This document shows positions 40,658 through 54,329 of a DNA stretch of 64,000 bases, piece by piece. The position numbers were made by a program, and so were the translations under genes. The stretch spans positions 22,097,271 to 22,161,270 of the forward strand of contig OZ005608.1 in the NCBI GenBank assembly GCA_963930655.1, read 5' to 3'. Source of the stretch: Myrica gale (taxonomy: Eukaryota > Streptophyta > Magnoliopsida > Fagales > Myricaceae). The number at the start of each line of letters is the position of its first letter. Within the stretch, counting starts at the first letter, position 1. Below the pieces are notes generated by a model, which saw nothing but the letters and a program-made list of their open reading frames with translations, was not told the DNA's origin and did no database searches.

Positions 40658-43311
40658 TCAGTTATCTCCGTAGAGCCACTTTTCTGCGTTGCTTGTGTAA
40701 CTAACCAAGTCCTCTGGCTTGAACCACAAATTTATTTCATCCTTGGCAGTCTCTGGACCATCGCTCCCATGGATTATGTTTCTACGTGGCCAATAACAAC
40801 AGATCAACAATAGTCAGATCATGATAACAAAGAAATGAAACCCTGTATCCATGAGGAAAGCAAAAGCAGAACTGTCACCAGGACATGACACTTTTCTGGC
40901 AAAGAAAGGGCCCAATTAGGTGGCGCAACTTTAGATTAAGAACTTTCCCACTTCAATGGGAATTATCGACAGTGACAAAGAATCATGACGTGAAAAAAGA
41001 CAAAACAATAAATTTAACGGAAGCAAAAGGCTGCATATCAGTCGGGCAAATACCTTCCAACAACAACAGCTAGATCACCTCTGATGGTTCCAGGTTCTGA
41101 TTTCTGGGGATCAGTAGCACCAATCAGCTTCCGACCATACTTTATCACTCCCTCTCCTTCCCAGACCTGCAGAGGGAGACAGAGGTATTGACTTCAGCTA
41201 ACTCCGAATATATTATTGTAATAAATAGGGCAAGAGTTACAGTTCTTCTAACCATTGCAATAACAGGGCCAGAGCTAAGGAAGTCGCACAGGCCATTGAA
41301 GAAAGGTCTTTCCTTCAGATCGTGGTAATGCTTCTGTGCAAATTCCTTTGAAGGAATCACTATTTTAATGGCCACAAGCTTAAAACCTTTCCGCTCAAAA
41401 CGTGCAACGATTTCTGAAATCTGGAAAACAATGATGATAAGTCTCTGATCAGATCAACATCCAGATCCCACCTTAATGGACTAACACATTGACCCAACCA
41501 GATTGCTGGGAGAGAGGAGGGGGGGGGGGGGGTGTCTGGGATATATAGGAAATCCTCATCAACACGTTGCCTTGCAAATGAAAAAGATCCCTTGTGGAAT
41601 GAATACGTTTTCAACCAAAAAAAAAAATGCAAGGAATCTAATGTATTACCAGCCCTCTTTGCACTCCATCAGGCTTGATGGCAATGAAAGTGCGCTCCAA
41701 CTGAGTGGAGAAGAAAAATAACAAATTTGTCATTGAGCACCACAAAAAGAAAGTCGTAAATAGACCAGGGGTTAACAGTGACATAGATATGCAACAAAAT
41801 GATTATTAAAGTACCTCAGCAGCATATGCCTCCTGCTCCTGGAGCATGTAAGCTACAATTATAAACAAAAGAAAAATAAAACAAGGGAAAAATTATCATC
41901 AGAAATTGGGCGAAAAAAGAGAGGAAAAAAAGGAAAAACTACAGTTAACATCATGCAACCAAAAGAACATATTGACATGTTATCATAAGATATTATGAAA
42001 GTTGATCTGACAGATTACAAAGAAATCTTTAAATGCCCTAGCACTGTGTGAGAGATAAAGATAAGAGAGTCAGTAAAAGAATGACCCCAAACTTCAATCA
42101 ATGCATAAGTACTACTGTAGCTAAAACACGGTCATAGTTTATAAAGGTAAGATGTGGGGGGGGGGGAATCTGGGAAAATAACCCAGTATAGACTCTAGAG
42201 TACATCCACTCCTACAATTTCACCCCCTTACTATGCTGAAGCACCGTACAATTGATCTAGAAGAGGTCCCAGAAGCCACGGTGCTAAACTTAAGCAACGA
42301 ACAAGGCTCCTCTTCCTTCCACCACAATTTACAAACATCAACCCTCTGCTCAATTTTTTTTACATTTAGGCCATCATATAGACTATCATAACTACCCAAA
42401 TCTCATTGAAAATCATAGCTTTATGACACCTTTAACCAAGTCATGGTAGACGCAATCAAACACATGGATCCAATCATGTTTTTATCATTTCCAAAGGGTT
42501 CATCACATACTAGTGGGGGCGAAAATCAGAAAAGACAGGTATTATTGTCAGAACCTGCTGCGGGAAGAGCAAGGGCTCCTGCAATCCATCCTCTAGATGC
42601 ATTCTCAGAACCTGCCCTCTTGAAATTTGAAGTTAGAAACGGCACCGTTTCTCTCAAGGACACTGCAGCAGCGGCAGCTACAGCACGCCCTTCTGCAAAC
42701 AGGACAAGTCAGAGTCGTCAAAGAGCAATCTTGCGCACACAAACACGTGGGAAACTCTAGTGATAGCATCTCCAAGTCGCAAAAGAAAATAACCCTTTTT
42801 TTTTAAAAAAAAAAAGCAGCCCATAACCTCCAAGAACTTCTATGAAGTCAACTATCAGAAGCACAAGAAAAACAACATTACCCAGTCAAAAGCACTAGAT
42901 CAATGCTAATTTTTCACCTCTATTCCGTCCTAATATCGTCAAATTTAAATGTCCACAAAGTGGGGGCAAAAAGCACATTCAACTGAAGTTCTTTTCAACG
43001 ACTTTCTTAGCTCTACCCATTGAAAAAATTAGTTAATACACTTTCTTTCCAAACACACTGTAACCAGTCTACAGATCGAAGATTTAGCTCGAACTTTCTT
43101 GGAAAAACCAAACAAACGATATACTCGACGACAGAACTAAAATTCAAAAAAAAAAGAACGAACTCAAAAAAATTCCGTAGAAGTGTGAAACGACATTACG
43201 GAAGTTAGATGAAAGGTAGAAAATTTTACCCGAACAGAAACGAGAGCCTCTGGAGGCAGAGAGGAGTGACCTAGAGGCTCTGGAAGCAGATCGGAAAATC
43301 TGAGAGGCCAT
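40658..43311 (-). CDS. NDPK3: Nucleoside diphosphate kinase III/IV, organellar
   Basis: Transfers the gamma phosphate between nucleoside triphosphates and diphosphates through a phosphohistidine; NDPK3 works in mitochondria or plastids. Seven exons: 43230-43311, 42555-42692, 41815-41852, 41650-41700, 41253-41420, 41054-41166 and 40658-40781, joined in phase to 237 residues, the usual length for NDPK3. The N-terminus [20 protein letters not shown] is a Ser/Arg-rich presequence. [20 protein letters not shown] is the hydrophobic linker of this class. The kinase domain runs from [16 protein letters not shown] through [14 protein letters not shown] to [10 protein letters not shown], with its active His, and ends in EKWLYGDN. 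Met before ERTF is Leu here. No lesions seen. It lies in the same orientation as the PH-domain gene upstream. Confidence 0.96.
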
Positions 43312-45519
43312 TTTTAGCCGAAGAATAAAAAGTTTAGAGCTGTTTTCTTGGGAGCTGTGAAGTAGAGCGGAAGTGCGGTAGTGAAATGATAAAGAGGAAG
43401 GGACGACTGACACAGAGAGAAACAGAGATACGTGGTGTTTCCTGCTGTTGAGATTGGCTTTCCTTTTTAGTGGCCAGGTCAAACCCTACCCGAAAGTCCG
43501 AAGCCCCACAAAACTACTTCCAGTCGGGGGTTCTTTGGTCTTTTGCCCTGCGCTTCCAACGTCCCATGTTTTTGTTTTAACAGCACAATAGACAGTCCCA
43601 TTTTCTCTGGTCTATTTCTTCGTATTAATACGTAATTTCCATTTTTCGAATTTCATAAAAAAATTAATATTTTCAGAACTGTGAGTTTGGAGGCCAGATA
43701 CGGAAATTATTAACACAAATAAAAATAAGATTTATACAAAAAATAAAAATTATTACCGCTCAACAAGCAACACAGAATTTAAACTATGCTATATCTTACG
43801 AGCTGCCAGTAAATTCAGAGTTGACATTTTATTTAATTTCTGGATATATGATTAGTGTAAACAACTTAAACATCTTTTATGCTTTTTAAAACAACTCTAT
43901 GATAAAATTCTCCGAATTTTGATTCTTGTGTTTTATCACACAATTTCAACTATTTGATGTCATCATATATTTAATAAATTTAAAGAAAAATAATAATTTT
44001 ACGGCTTCAAATTATAGGGTCAATGTTATTTTAGGGTCCGAACTATCAAGTTAGTCACATTAAACTCTTGAGTTATTACATGAGTCATATATCATGATTT
44101 TGACGGTTGAATCTTATTTGAAAGCGCACATGGATGAATCTCGATAGTTCAAAAACTCAATGTGACGAATTTGATAGTTTAGACATTCAAAGTAACATTG
44201 ATCTAATAACTCGAGAGTGCAAATAAATTTTTTCTTAAATTTAAATTAATAACTAGTTAGAAGTGATACTTTTAGACCATTAAACCAAAAAAAAAAACAA
44301 AGGTTAAAAAGAAGGAAGAAGAACTCAGCCATACAAATCCAGCATAAATCTATGAGAAACCTCAACAAGCATCCTTGGGAGTTGGGAATCAGATACAACC
44401 AAATTGATGCTCGGTAGAAGTAGCCTCTATATTAGACCAAAAAAAAAACAAAAGCATGTCCGCTTCTTCTGTCCATGTACAATTTACAAATACTTGACGT
44501 ACGAGCTGTTGGAGACAAAGAGCACCTATTCCCTCCTTTAGCTACAACCCTACAACCCATGTTCCTCTCGGAAGGAGAAAAGAAAGAAGGATTGCGCTTT
44601 TAGGTCCACCACAGATTTCGCACCAATTTTATTCCTAAACAATCATTTTCAAAATGGTAAAATCCAAATTATTATTTTCTTTTTCCTTTTCCAGACCGAA
44701 CCTCGTTGGCTCATGGCTGTACTTTATCAGGACACTTCTTCGTGGTATATAAAGCTTTTGTGCTGAGAATCTAATGTAGGGTATGAAATTGCTCTCCAAG
44801 GTGGGATTGGACTTCAGCTCGAAACACATGGTTGTAACTTCCCAGATACGTGAAGTTGGAACAAACAAAAACACATTTACTTCCTCAATCCTAATGATTC
44901 CCTGATTGGTCCGAGTTCCGTTGCAGAATCTTGTTTTTTTTTTTTCTTTCACTCCCTCCATGAGAAGAAATGGATTTTTCAGTCACAAGCAGAGGATTTG
45001 GGAGTTCCTTTTGGAACAGCAAAACGCATTACAAAGATGCAGTTCCACTTTTTGCATGCTAAATAAGGGGAATGGAAATGGCATGATAATTATGCATTGA
45101 AGTCCGTGCAGGGAATTTCTTGTGAAAGGGGAAAACCGTAACAATTAGCAAACAGGGGACAGCTATTAGTGTTATCAGAAAAAGGCTGTTCTAGAGAAGC
45201 CCTTTGTCCCGACACCAAAGGGCCTCTGAAACTTGCTTCTTCAAAAAAATAAAGAGAAAACCTGACAAACCCATCACAAAAGTGTCATTCCAATTCCTTG
45301 TGGCAAGTTTTGAATCTGTATTTAGTGCAAATGCAAGGACAATGGAACGAAAGTTCAAGAAATCAGAAACTAGACAGTCTGTTTATTCGAATAGAACGTG
45401 TCTTATATACAGAAGTAATCAACAAATCTTAAGACAACACATCCAAATTTGTGTCAACTCAAGGTATAAATTTAATTTCTATCCATGTACAACTTACTGC
45501 TACATATGCTTACATAATG
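43312..45519. other. NDPK upstream region and PH-gene 3' flank
   Basis: 43312-43620 is the NDPK promoter and leader. 43640-44280 is AT-rich without a gene. 44300-45519 is more mixed in composition and may hold the 3' flank of the next gene. Short overlapping readings here have no family likeness. Confidence 0.5.
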
Positions 45520-48403
45520 TCACATCTGACTTGGACCATTAGTAGCCGTTGTATCAGACCCGAAGTTGCAGTCAGTTCTTATTGCTGATAACCAAGACTC
45601 CACCTGAAGAAAAAAGATAAGGGGGGATGAGGAAGAGTAAATTAAAATTAGACCAAAAAATGATCATTAGAAGACTTGGTTGAACTTGTTTGATTAAAGT
45701 GATTTTAATTTGCAAGATGCACTAGATGCCACTATGCCACAGGTTAAAGATGATTTATCTCCTAACAAGGATAAAATTATTATCAGGGAAGGTCTCTACT
45801 AGACGCCTCACTGTTAGAATACAATCTTGATAATCTAGTCCTAGTAGATTTCAGATCAAGTTTCCTATTTTTCAGATTGCGGCAATATATGTATTCAAGC
45901 ACCAGAATGTACAAGGGATATATAGAATCCAAGCGGAGGAGTATTAACATAGCTATGCAAAGCATACCTTTCCATATGCAACGTACCTAATATGTTTTGC
46001 GACTCTAGACCTGGTAAATGCTATGTCCCCTCCCCATAAGTTCGCACTTTTTACCATGAAGAAGCATAAACAATCAGGCGACAATAAAACTTTTGGCTCA
46101 AGACAACTACATTTCTGTGACAGCTTGGGACAGAAACAAGACACAAAGTACTCCCAAAGCATGTTCACCTTCTACACATCTCCCCCTTTGCAATAGCAAC
46201 ATATTAGCCTTTGGGTGTGTAACATCTTCAACAACTTGTGAGATATGCATATTTAAAACTTATATTTCCAAGCAATCATCCAGGTACTCAGGAGATTCAA
46301 GGACCGAAAACTTTACAATCATAAAACCACTTACTAGATTACAATCATGTCAGCAGCAAATTACAAAATTTACTTGGACTGCTCAAAGTACCTGAATCTT
46401 AGAAATACTTGAGCACTCATATCTCAGTCCTTGACGAGTTAGGATATAAAAAGCATATCGTGTCTCCTCATCTTCTCGTTTAAGGGTTGGAAGAGGACCT
46501 ACTTCAACAATGTCAGATAGAAGGGTGGAGTCTTGAGGGCTCAGATCTGCAGAAAAGTTCTTTGAGCTCAGTAGGAAGCAAATCATATGTCGATCTGGAT
46601 AAAGGTTATACATCAATTTATTTAGTCTGCATTTCATTTTTGAGCTCATTTACGCCCTTTTTAATGGGCATTATTACTTCTAAAAAACATCAAATGCAGA
46701 CTCCAAATTGATGTCTCATGCAAGGCTATTCTCTGCTTAGCTTGAAATCTTTCATATCCAGTCCTATCAGATAATCCTATCAATCCCATAAATGGAACTT
46801 AGTTTTGCTTTCTAGTTTAGACAAAACAGAAAATTAAAGTCAAGCTGAGTAATAGTACATCACACTCTTAGCAAGGTCAGCAAAATCAGTGGTCGCAGCA
46901 GAGAGCTGAATAAATGAGAATCGTTACTACAGTTTCTGCAAGCAAGTCATAAATACATATAAAAAGAAATACGAAAAACTGGTCACTTTTTCTGAAACAA
47001 AGTCGTTTTCAATGCTGTTGTATCTTATTCATATGATAGAGGTTTTCCTATGCTATAGTAAATTTAACAGTTGCCCCACTCTATGACACAAAAGTGGGCA
47101 TGCCAAGCACAACTTCCCGACAGAGAAACCTGGATGCTTCTTTAATAACAATAACCTAAAGGACAACCAATCACCAAGGAAACAAAAAGTAAAGGCAAAG
47201 GGAGGCACAAGTGAAAATTTCAGCTACCTGTAGACAAAAAATAGAAGAACAAACAGAGTCCATGAAGGACAACAAAACGAGGAAGCCAGTCATCGATATC
47301 AGAATCATCTAAAGGGGGAGGTTCTCCTGGTAGTGCTGTCCATCTCTGTTGGATAACATTAATAGGCAAATCATATGTTAAGATGACAGGGGGGCAGAAA
47401 CAGTATGGTATATGCGAAGCAAGCGAAAATAGTCGCTACAGTTCGAATGTACAAATAACCAGCCAGGCGAGCAGACCGCAAAAGTTCGTCAACATGTTCC
47501 AACCTGGATACATTATAAAAGTCAAAAGTCAGAAACATACAATGAAAACAAGAAATTTACTGAAAAAATGCAACCCCATTGTGCATTTCATTATGAAAAG
47601 TCTCAACAGATTAAAAAAAAAAACTTTACTTTTAGTAGAAGCTATTACACCTCTCAACAAAACTAAAAAATAAGCAATTACACGTACACACGCACATCAC
47701 TCTTCACTTACTACACAGTCAAGGAACACGCAAAATTAAGATTGATTCAATGAGATAATAATGCTACAAATTTCATACCCTCAGCAAATTTAAAACCTAA
47801 AGATGTATCCTAACACCTACCCACAAGTTTACCACCCAAACCAGGTCCAAGTGGCAACAAATATAAATATTTCTCATAAAAAGGCAGAACCTAGTTCCAC
47901 TCAAGAACCACGTTGTCCTTACTGAGCTTTCAGGTGAGCTTCCCTCTCTTCTAAGTCGGCCAGTTCTGATCTAAGTGATTCCACTTCAGCAGCAGATAGC
48001 TCAATCTGCAATTATATGAAGTGTGGTGGTCAGGAAACATCAATAATACCAATTGGTAGCTGCTAGAAGCTGTTCAATCAACCTTTTGATGACCATCGGT
48101 GCTAGAACCCCATGGCAACCCCCGTAGAGTAAACAAGTTCACCATGAATGCAGCACTCCTTCGAGTCCAGCTGTGAGACCTATGCTAAACCAGATAAAGA
48201 AGACCACAAATTATATTAAATTACAAATTGATGAATTCTTATCCAGTTTCCACCACTTTTCCTCCCAACAGAAGGAATTACCTTGATGAATTATCAGATC
48301 CTGATTGGGAAACAGATGAAGTTCTTTGATGAGAATCCACACTAGTTGCTGAGGCATTAAAGTGATCTTGGATAACCTTTATCTTTCCACGATCATCATC
48401 CAT
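45520..48403 (-). CDS. Pleckstrin homology (PH) domain protein, At4g23895-like
   Basis: Probably membrane- or phosphoinositide-associated; exact role unknown. Seven exons: 48282-48403, 48083-48179, 47923-48005, 47440-47503, 47228-47345, 46392-46546 and 45520-45603, joined in phase to 240 residues. The N-terminus MDDDRGKIKVIQDHFNASAT is followed by a Ser-rich stretch. A coiled coil comes next (ELSAAEVESLRSELADLEER, to about residue 110). The PH-like domain is built from LAGYLYIRTRWTALPG, DDWLPRFVVLHGLCLFFYFL, TLLSDIVEVGPLPTLKRE, YAFYILTRQGLRYECSS and the terminal-helix part VESWLSAIRTDC. PH folds typically end with such a Trp-containing helix. Intact; it sits upstream of the NDPK gene in the same orientation, as in Arabidopsis. 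Confidence 0.85.
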
Positions 48404-50150
48404 GAAGCTATAACTTCACATTCCAAAAGACAGAAAAAGACTGCATCAGAGTAAAAGAAGAAAGGAGATTTCAAAGGATAAGCAATCAGAGACCAAAAAA
48501 CAATGGTTGCAAATCACTATTTCCCTTTGAGATGGGAGGTTCCTTATGCTTGAAGAGGTAGGCTGCCCAAAGATTATAATTTTCTTATAAATGTTGCAAC
48601 TCCTTTTATTTTCTTTGTTGAATTTATTTTCATATTTTCTGAAAGCATCTTATACAATGAATGACTCAAGCTAACTGATGCGAGATGCAAAGACTTTTAC
48701 TGCTGCAGCCCTATTATAGCAATTCTCCTCGTGTGGCTAGCAGATCAAGTAAATCAACGATGATATAACTGAAAATGTCTCTCCAAGGATGTAAGGTTGC
48801 AATCTTTAGGATATAGCCACGCCTGAGAAGGTGTAGCCACTAACAGGAAGTCTAAACTAATGAAAAAGGCTAAAAGAACATACACAGTGTACCTGCTTCA
48901 TCAACAAGTCACAAGTAGTACCCCTAAGAGACTAAGTCAGATCATGAAAGAAGATGCAGATACACCTACAAAGTTATCCTTTCCATAACATCATACCTCT
49001 GCACGTAAAGAAAGTGCTAAAATCCAAATATGCATCAAACATATGCAGAGGAGATTCTATAATCTCAATTCCCGAAAGATAAAACTCAACCTCACTCCAG
49101 AAGTCTCATTCGACCTCTTTTTTCAGCTATACAACGCCCCTTTCCTCATTCTATTCCGAAGCCATCTCCACCTAGAATCTTTTGTACCTAAGTCCTAACT
49201 GAGGATATCTGCCATTGCTCTTTTCTCCCTCCATGACCTAAAATTATTTTTGCACTACCAAATCACATCGGAAGAAAATAAACCAACCAGTTTATCTTTG
49301 ACAAGATAAACCAAGCCCACCACAAAGAAATTGCACCAAAAGGAGCCCCTCCACGTTCCTAATAGTTTTGTTACACTATGAAATTACATAGGGTTGAAAT
49401 ACTCCTAATGATATTCTCTTGAACAAGATCGGCATAGCCATCATAAATTACAATTCAAACCCATAAAAAAGTAGACAAATCACACCCATGATTCCCATTC
49501 TATCGTAAAATAAACCCAAAGAAAAGGGACTTCCTTGACCTCAGAACAAAAACAAGAGAACTACCATAAAGTACCTAAATAAGATCTACTGAACTGGGGG
49601 GGGGGAGCTTAAGCTTATAGTTACACATGAAATGATATTTGATGAATCAAATCAACCTCATATAGCGTCAAGGTTCTCCAATAAGAAACAATACCTCGAT
49701 CAATCAGAGATTACGCATACCACATACAAGCTGCAGAAAGAACGAAGATTTTCTTCCAAAGAGAGAAAAACAAAAAGATAATACTAATTGGATAAGAATA
49801 TTACAAGGGAAAATCCGTGCCAGTGGAAAGAAACTTTACGGTAAAGGTACTAAGGGAGGTCTTTCTCTTCACGAAAAGCCTTTGACCCATGAATTGGAAG
49901 CGTAGTATATGACTGTTCGGTAGCAAGAGCAGTTTAGTTTTACCACCGTGGTAGTTAGAATAAGAAGACCATTCTACCCCTCTTATGTTGCGGCTGGTAA
50001 ATGGTTTGAGCCTTTGAGGGCATTCGCATGACCATTGGATGCTTTTGTACTTGGCACTCACAAATCAGACGGGGATGGATTTTGGCACTCACAAATCAAA
50101 GGAAGGGGTAGGAAACTCCACCAAACACCCGGAAAAATAGATATTGCAAT
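48404..50150. other. Upstream region of the PH gene
   Basis: Probably holds a 5' untranslated exon or exons and a leader intron. A G-run lies near 49600. No other coding sequence recognised. Confidence 0.4.
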
Positions 50151-51396
50151 GGGCAAATGGGAAATAGGGAGATATAAATTATAGTGTGTTTCTTAGTTAT
50201 GACTTAATGTGTTGGATCCAAACATAATTTTCTTGTCCTAAGCTTTGAACAAACATTTTATGGGTATTTTTGGTTTTTAGGTAAGCATGCATTTATGAGA
50301 TACGTGCCAGGTTTCAAGCAATTTTGTAGAAGTGCATGCCGTTTGTATGTAAGTTTAATTAATGTGGCATTCATTTTTAATAAAATTAGTCCTTGAGATA
50401 TAATTTTAAACATGCTGGTCCTTGCTTTGCATTTTTTTAGATATATAAATTCTTTCGTCCATAAAAAATTAGCCAACTATCTAAAATAAAGTCCGAAATA
50501 GATTATTCGATCTTGAAATGAATATCTCGAATACATATCGATCTTTCGTTAAGACTATTTTTGTGGATAAAAAGAGTCATATGTTCAAAAAATAGACCAA
50601 GCACCAACCTATTCAAAATTATACCTCAAAAATTAATTTGTTAAAAATAAATACGGTAAAAAAACTGTATCTATAATTAAATCTTATATAGGACTTCCTG
50701 AAAGTGAGAGGGGAGGGCCAATTGATTCACTTCCCACCACCATGAACCTGTGGGTGAAATTCTCCCTCGGAGACAACTTGTTCACCAGGATCTAAAGTGA
50801 GGATAAAGTTGAACTAATAAAGACTATTCCAGATAATCCTTAAAAGACAGATTTATGTGCAAGACAACAAATCAGTCTTTTTTCCAAAAATAAAAAAGAA
50901 AGAGGAAAGGGGAGGAGGGTATGGAAGAGCATCTTCTTCAAGTCTTCACATACTACCAATTCGCACGCGCATGACTTGTTTTGTCCATAATAAACAGAAG
51001 GTCAGAGGACCCACAGCAAGTTGACCACCCAAACATTGTTTTTGCTTGAACCGCATTGAAGTTAGAAAGCACAGGCTTGCTGATTGGTAGAGGAGGAATC
51101 ATATCAGCGTAAAATCTTTTGCCCATCGGGGCACATGCAGATTGCAGATCGGAATCACTAGGTGACCCCCAAAGTTAGGAAGAAAAATAAATTTTTAAAA
51201 AAGGAACAGACTAATGTAAAAGAATTACAATATTATGAAGCAATAGGCGTTGCAAGGGGCGTCCGGCATCTGACAAAGCTCCAATTTCGGTTCTGTCATT
51301 GGTTTTGGGAAGTTGAGGTCCGATGATTCTACGTACTAGAACCGGAGGTAGATTTAGAGGCTACTCGAAAGCGATAATTTCCGCCGATTCAACAGA
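50151..51396. other. Gene-free DNA
   Basis: AT-rich with ordinary composition; nothing recognised. Confidence 0.5.
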
Positions 51397-51475
51397 AAAC
51401 CAACTACGTTGATTTTTTTTAACTAAATATTAAAACGACGTCGTTCTAAATTAAATAGAACGACGTCGTTTAGTT

Positions 51476-51480
<5 letters not shown>
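51397..51480. repeat. Nested palindrome with two ACGACGTCGT cores
   Basis: Outer arms AAACCAACTA (51397-51406) and TAGTTGGTTT (51471-51480) enclose inner arms AAAACGACGTCGTTCTA and TAGAACGACGTCGTTT. Each inner arm is itself centred on the palindrome ACGACGTCGT. An AT dinucleotide run follows at 51481-51509. Likely a fold-back element or transposon end. Confidence 0.65.
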
Positions 51481-51513
<33 letters not shown>

Positions 51514-51607
51514 CGTTCCCGTTTTGATCCACGGTGAAAAAATCATATCCTCCTCCCCACTCTCCTTCGCAAATCACAACCCTCAGCCTCTCTCACTGTC
51601 ACTACCT

Positions 51608-51830
51608 CAGCTCTCTCTTTCTCTGTTCGTCTGTCATTGCTCTCTTCCTCTTCTCTTACATTCTCTCTCCCTCTCTATGTTCATCTGCCATTGCTTTCTC
51701 TCTCTTCTCTTACAGTCTCTCTCTCTCTCTGTTCGTCTGTCATTGCTCTCTCTCTTCTCTTACAGTCTCTCTCTGTTCATCTGCTACTACTCTCTCTCTC
51801 TCTTCTCTTACAATCCCTCTCTCTACTGAT
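51608..51830. repeat. CT-rich minisatellite, about 50-bp unit, four or more copies
   Basis: The theme TCTCTGTTCGTCTGTCATTG, then CTCTCTTCTCTTACAGTC, recurs four to five times with small changes. It reads open in several frames only because it is low complexity. Confidence 0.75.
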
Positions 51831-52670
51831 TGTTGAGCTCCAATGACCTCTGCTGCTTCTATCTCTCTGTAAGTGGTAAGTTGGTAACCTAGATTTGTTT
51901 TCTCAACTGGTATGTGTAAGTGCGATTTCTGATTTAATTTCCACTCTTTTTTTTCCTTTTGGGTTTCTTTCTCTATGGTTCTCATAACGTACTGTGTGAT
52001 TCACTGTAAAAATTGTATGTTCATGTTTAACCTAAGTTTGCTGCGTGATTCACTTGTAAGTTGCATCGTCATAGCGTGCTGCGTGATTCACTTGTAAATT
52101 GTATCTTCTTTGTTTGCAATTTGTAACAAAATATTGATTCTTGATGTTGTTCTCTTATTTGCAGCACTTAAAATTTGATAGTCTACTGTCTGGTTGAAAC
52201 TTGAAATGGACACGGTCAGAGTCACTGAATTTATTTGATAGGCATTATCAGTCACTACAGGTTGGTTTAACATAATGAACTTTATAATGGAAGAGAGATT
52301 ACAATGTAACAAAAAATTGATTCGAAAAAACAATAAAATCTGTTATGTGATATGTCAAACAAAATATTGATTATAATCTGTTATGCGATACATGTGATAT
52401 GTCGAACAGTGTGATAGTCCCCTAAGCATGAATCTGTTTTCATAGATACCATACTTAGTCCAAGTTGATCTGTTTTCATGAATTTGTTATGTGTTATATG
52501 TTATGTGACATGTTTTCAATATTTGATTTGTGAATCTCTTAGATATCATGCTTTAATATGTTAATTATTTAGTTGTTTTTGATTTTGCATCGTGTTCATT
52601 TTATGCTATCTTAAATTTAGATTAAGTTGGTATTTAAATATTATGGGTTAAATAAAATGGTCATCAAAAC
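51831..52670. other. Gene-free DNA, possibly transposon-derived
   Basis: Contains repeated GCGTGATTCACTTGTAA motifs near 52040-52100 and TATGTGATATGTC motifs near 52340-52410. No coding sequence recognised. Confidence 0.4.
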
Positions 52671-52684
52671 TGTTAGTGTTTTAA

Positions 52685-53530
52685 TGTTGGCGTAATTTTG
52701 TGTCAAATTGAGTTGTATTTTAAATTTGGTCAAAGTATTCAAGAGATTAAAGAGTCTTTCAAAGTTTGAAAGGATAAGACATCATCAAGATGAAGAGCTA
52801 AAAACGATGATGCAAAGTCTCTGAAACTATTTCAAAATTTGAATTTTGAAATATTTCTTTCTTTTTAGAATTCTTTTTGAAATAAAACTCAACCAACTCT
52901 ATAAATACATAGAGAGATCGACCAATAATATTTGATGGGGTCATTCCAAGCTTTATTCAAATTCAAGCCTCCTCCCTAGATAGAGAAAATCATTTAGATA
53001 TCTCTGCTCATAAACAATTCATATTTTCTCCAGTTATCTAGATTCAATTACTATTGAAACCAACCTTCTTGTGAGAGTTTGGCTGTTAGAGTTCCCATTG
53101 AAGAATAAGGACGTTCATGAAGAGTTCATAAGAAGAACCTCATAGAGCTGAGGGTTAACCGCAAGAAGCGGGTATATGTTGAATTACTTAGATTATTACA
53201 TTGGGGTAGTCAGAGTCAAGCAACTGTATGTTGTCCATGTCTGAATCACCGTTGTAAGGTTTTACTTTTTAGTGAAATTTTGGTGGCTACTAGCCCGAAA
53301 TGGTTTTTCCTTTGAAAGATAAGTTCAAAGGTTTTCCACTTCGTCAACAAAATTCTTGTCTCTTATGTGATTGATATTTATTTTATTATTCCGCTGCAAA
53401 TATATTTTGTTTATTGATTATTCAGATCTAGATAAGACTCTTTTAGGACTTGTTCTAAATTTGTCTACGCATAGAAAAAGAAATACCAACACCTATTCAC
53501 CCCCTCTAGGTGTTCCTTAGGGTCTAAACA
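52685..53530 (+). mobile_element. LTR retrotransposon fossil (Ty1-copia-like LTR)
   Basis: Begins near TGTTGGCGTAATTTTGTG and runs to a tract with AAATACCAACACCTATTCAC and CCCCTCTAGGTGTT, which I associate with plant copia-type LTR ends. It contains a TATA-like CTATAAATACATAGAGAG. No coding part or second LTR is seen, and both ends are uncertain. Probably a solitary, old LTR; incomplete. Confidence 0.45.
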
Positions 53531-54329
53531 TATTTTTCAAAAACTAATATGATCATAATACGATATGGTTGTATTAGTTTGAACTTTAAAGAATGACCAA
53601 TATTTTACTCCAAAATTCAACTCTAATCACTCGGTGTCTTGGTGAGTTGATGTGGTGCAAGTGCAATGTAACTTTTTAATTTTCATTTGTATACATGTTG
53701 TGTTTATTTATATAATTGATATCTTTGTAATGAATTGAGAAATGTTCTTATGAAGTTCGAGTTGTATATTTTAATTTTATGATATATCAGATATATTTGT
53801 ATTTGTGAATTGTGATGAAAGAATAACATCTTTATTTTTTGTAAAAAATACTTAAATGGGCCAAAAAAACATAGCCTAAAATACTATCGAAATCCCGTTA
53901 TTCGCTTTCGCTAAAAGTCGAAAGTGGAAGTGATAATCTATTTTGGTCATTCGCTAGTTAGTAAGCCGGATGCCAGAATATTTAAATTATGCTTTTGACT
54001 AGTATGCTATTGGTGTGGGTTTGTGCTGATGAAATTGTCTTTAGCATTCAGAAGCAATGGATCCAAGTCGAGACAAGTACTAGTCATAAGCCCACAGGCG
54101 TATACACTGCAGCAAGTAGCAGTATTTTTAAGCTCCCAATTGCCTTTGACAGTCTTGGAAGACAATAAACATTTGAGTGTCTAGTCCTGATATAATAGTG
54201 ACAAAAGTAGATGATGAAGATAATAATTGAAGCAGATAGGAATATCTAATAAAAGCTCCTATGTGGTCAGGATTGGAAGATAAGGCAATTTAACTTTCTT
54301 CTTTCTGGTAGGCTGCCACAGAACAAACC
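53531..54329. other. Gene-free DNA and NDHS promoter region
   Basis: AT-rich to about 54000. The last 300 bases are the likely NDHS promoter and leader. Confidence 0.5.

Noticed and set aside
51534-51836. Leu/Ser-rich readings of about 100 codons
   Set aside because: Low-complexity minisatellite open in all three plus frames; no codon bias or homology.
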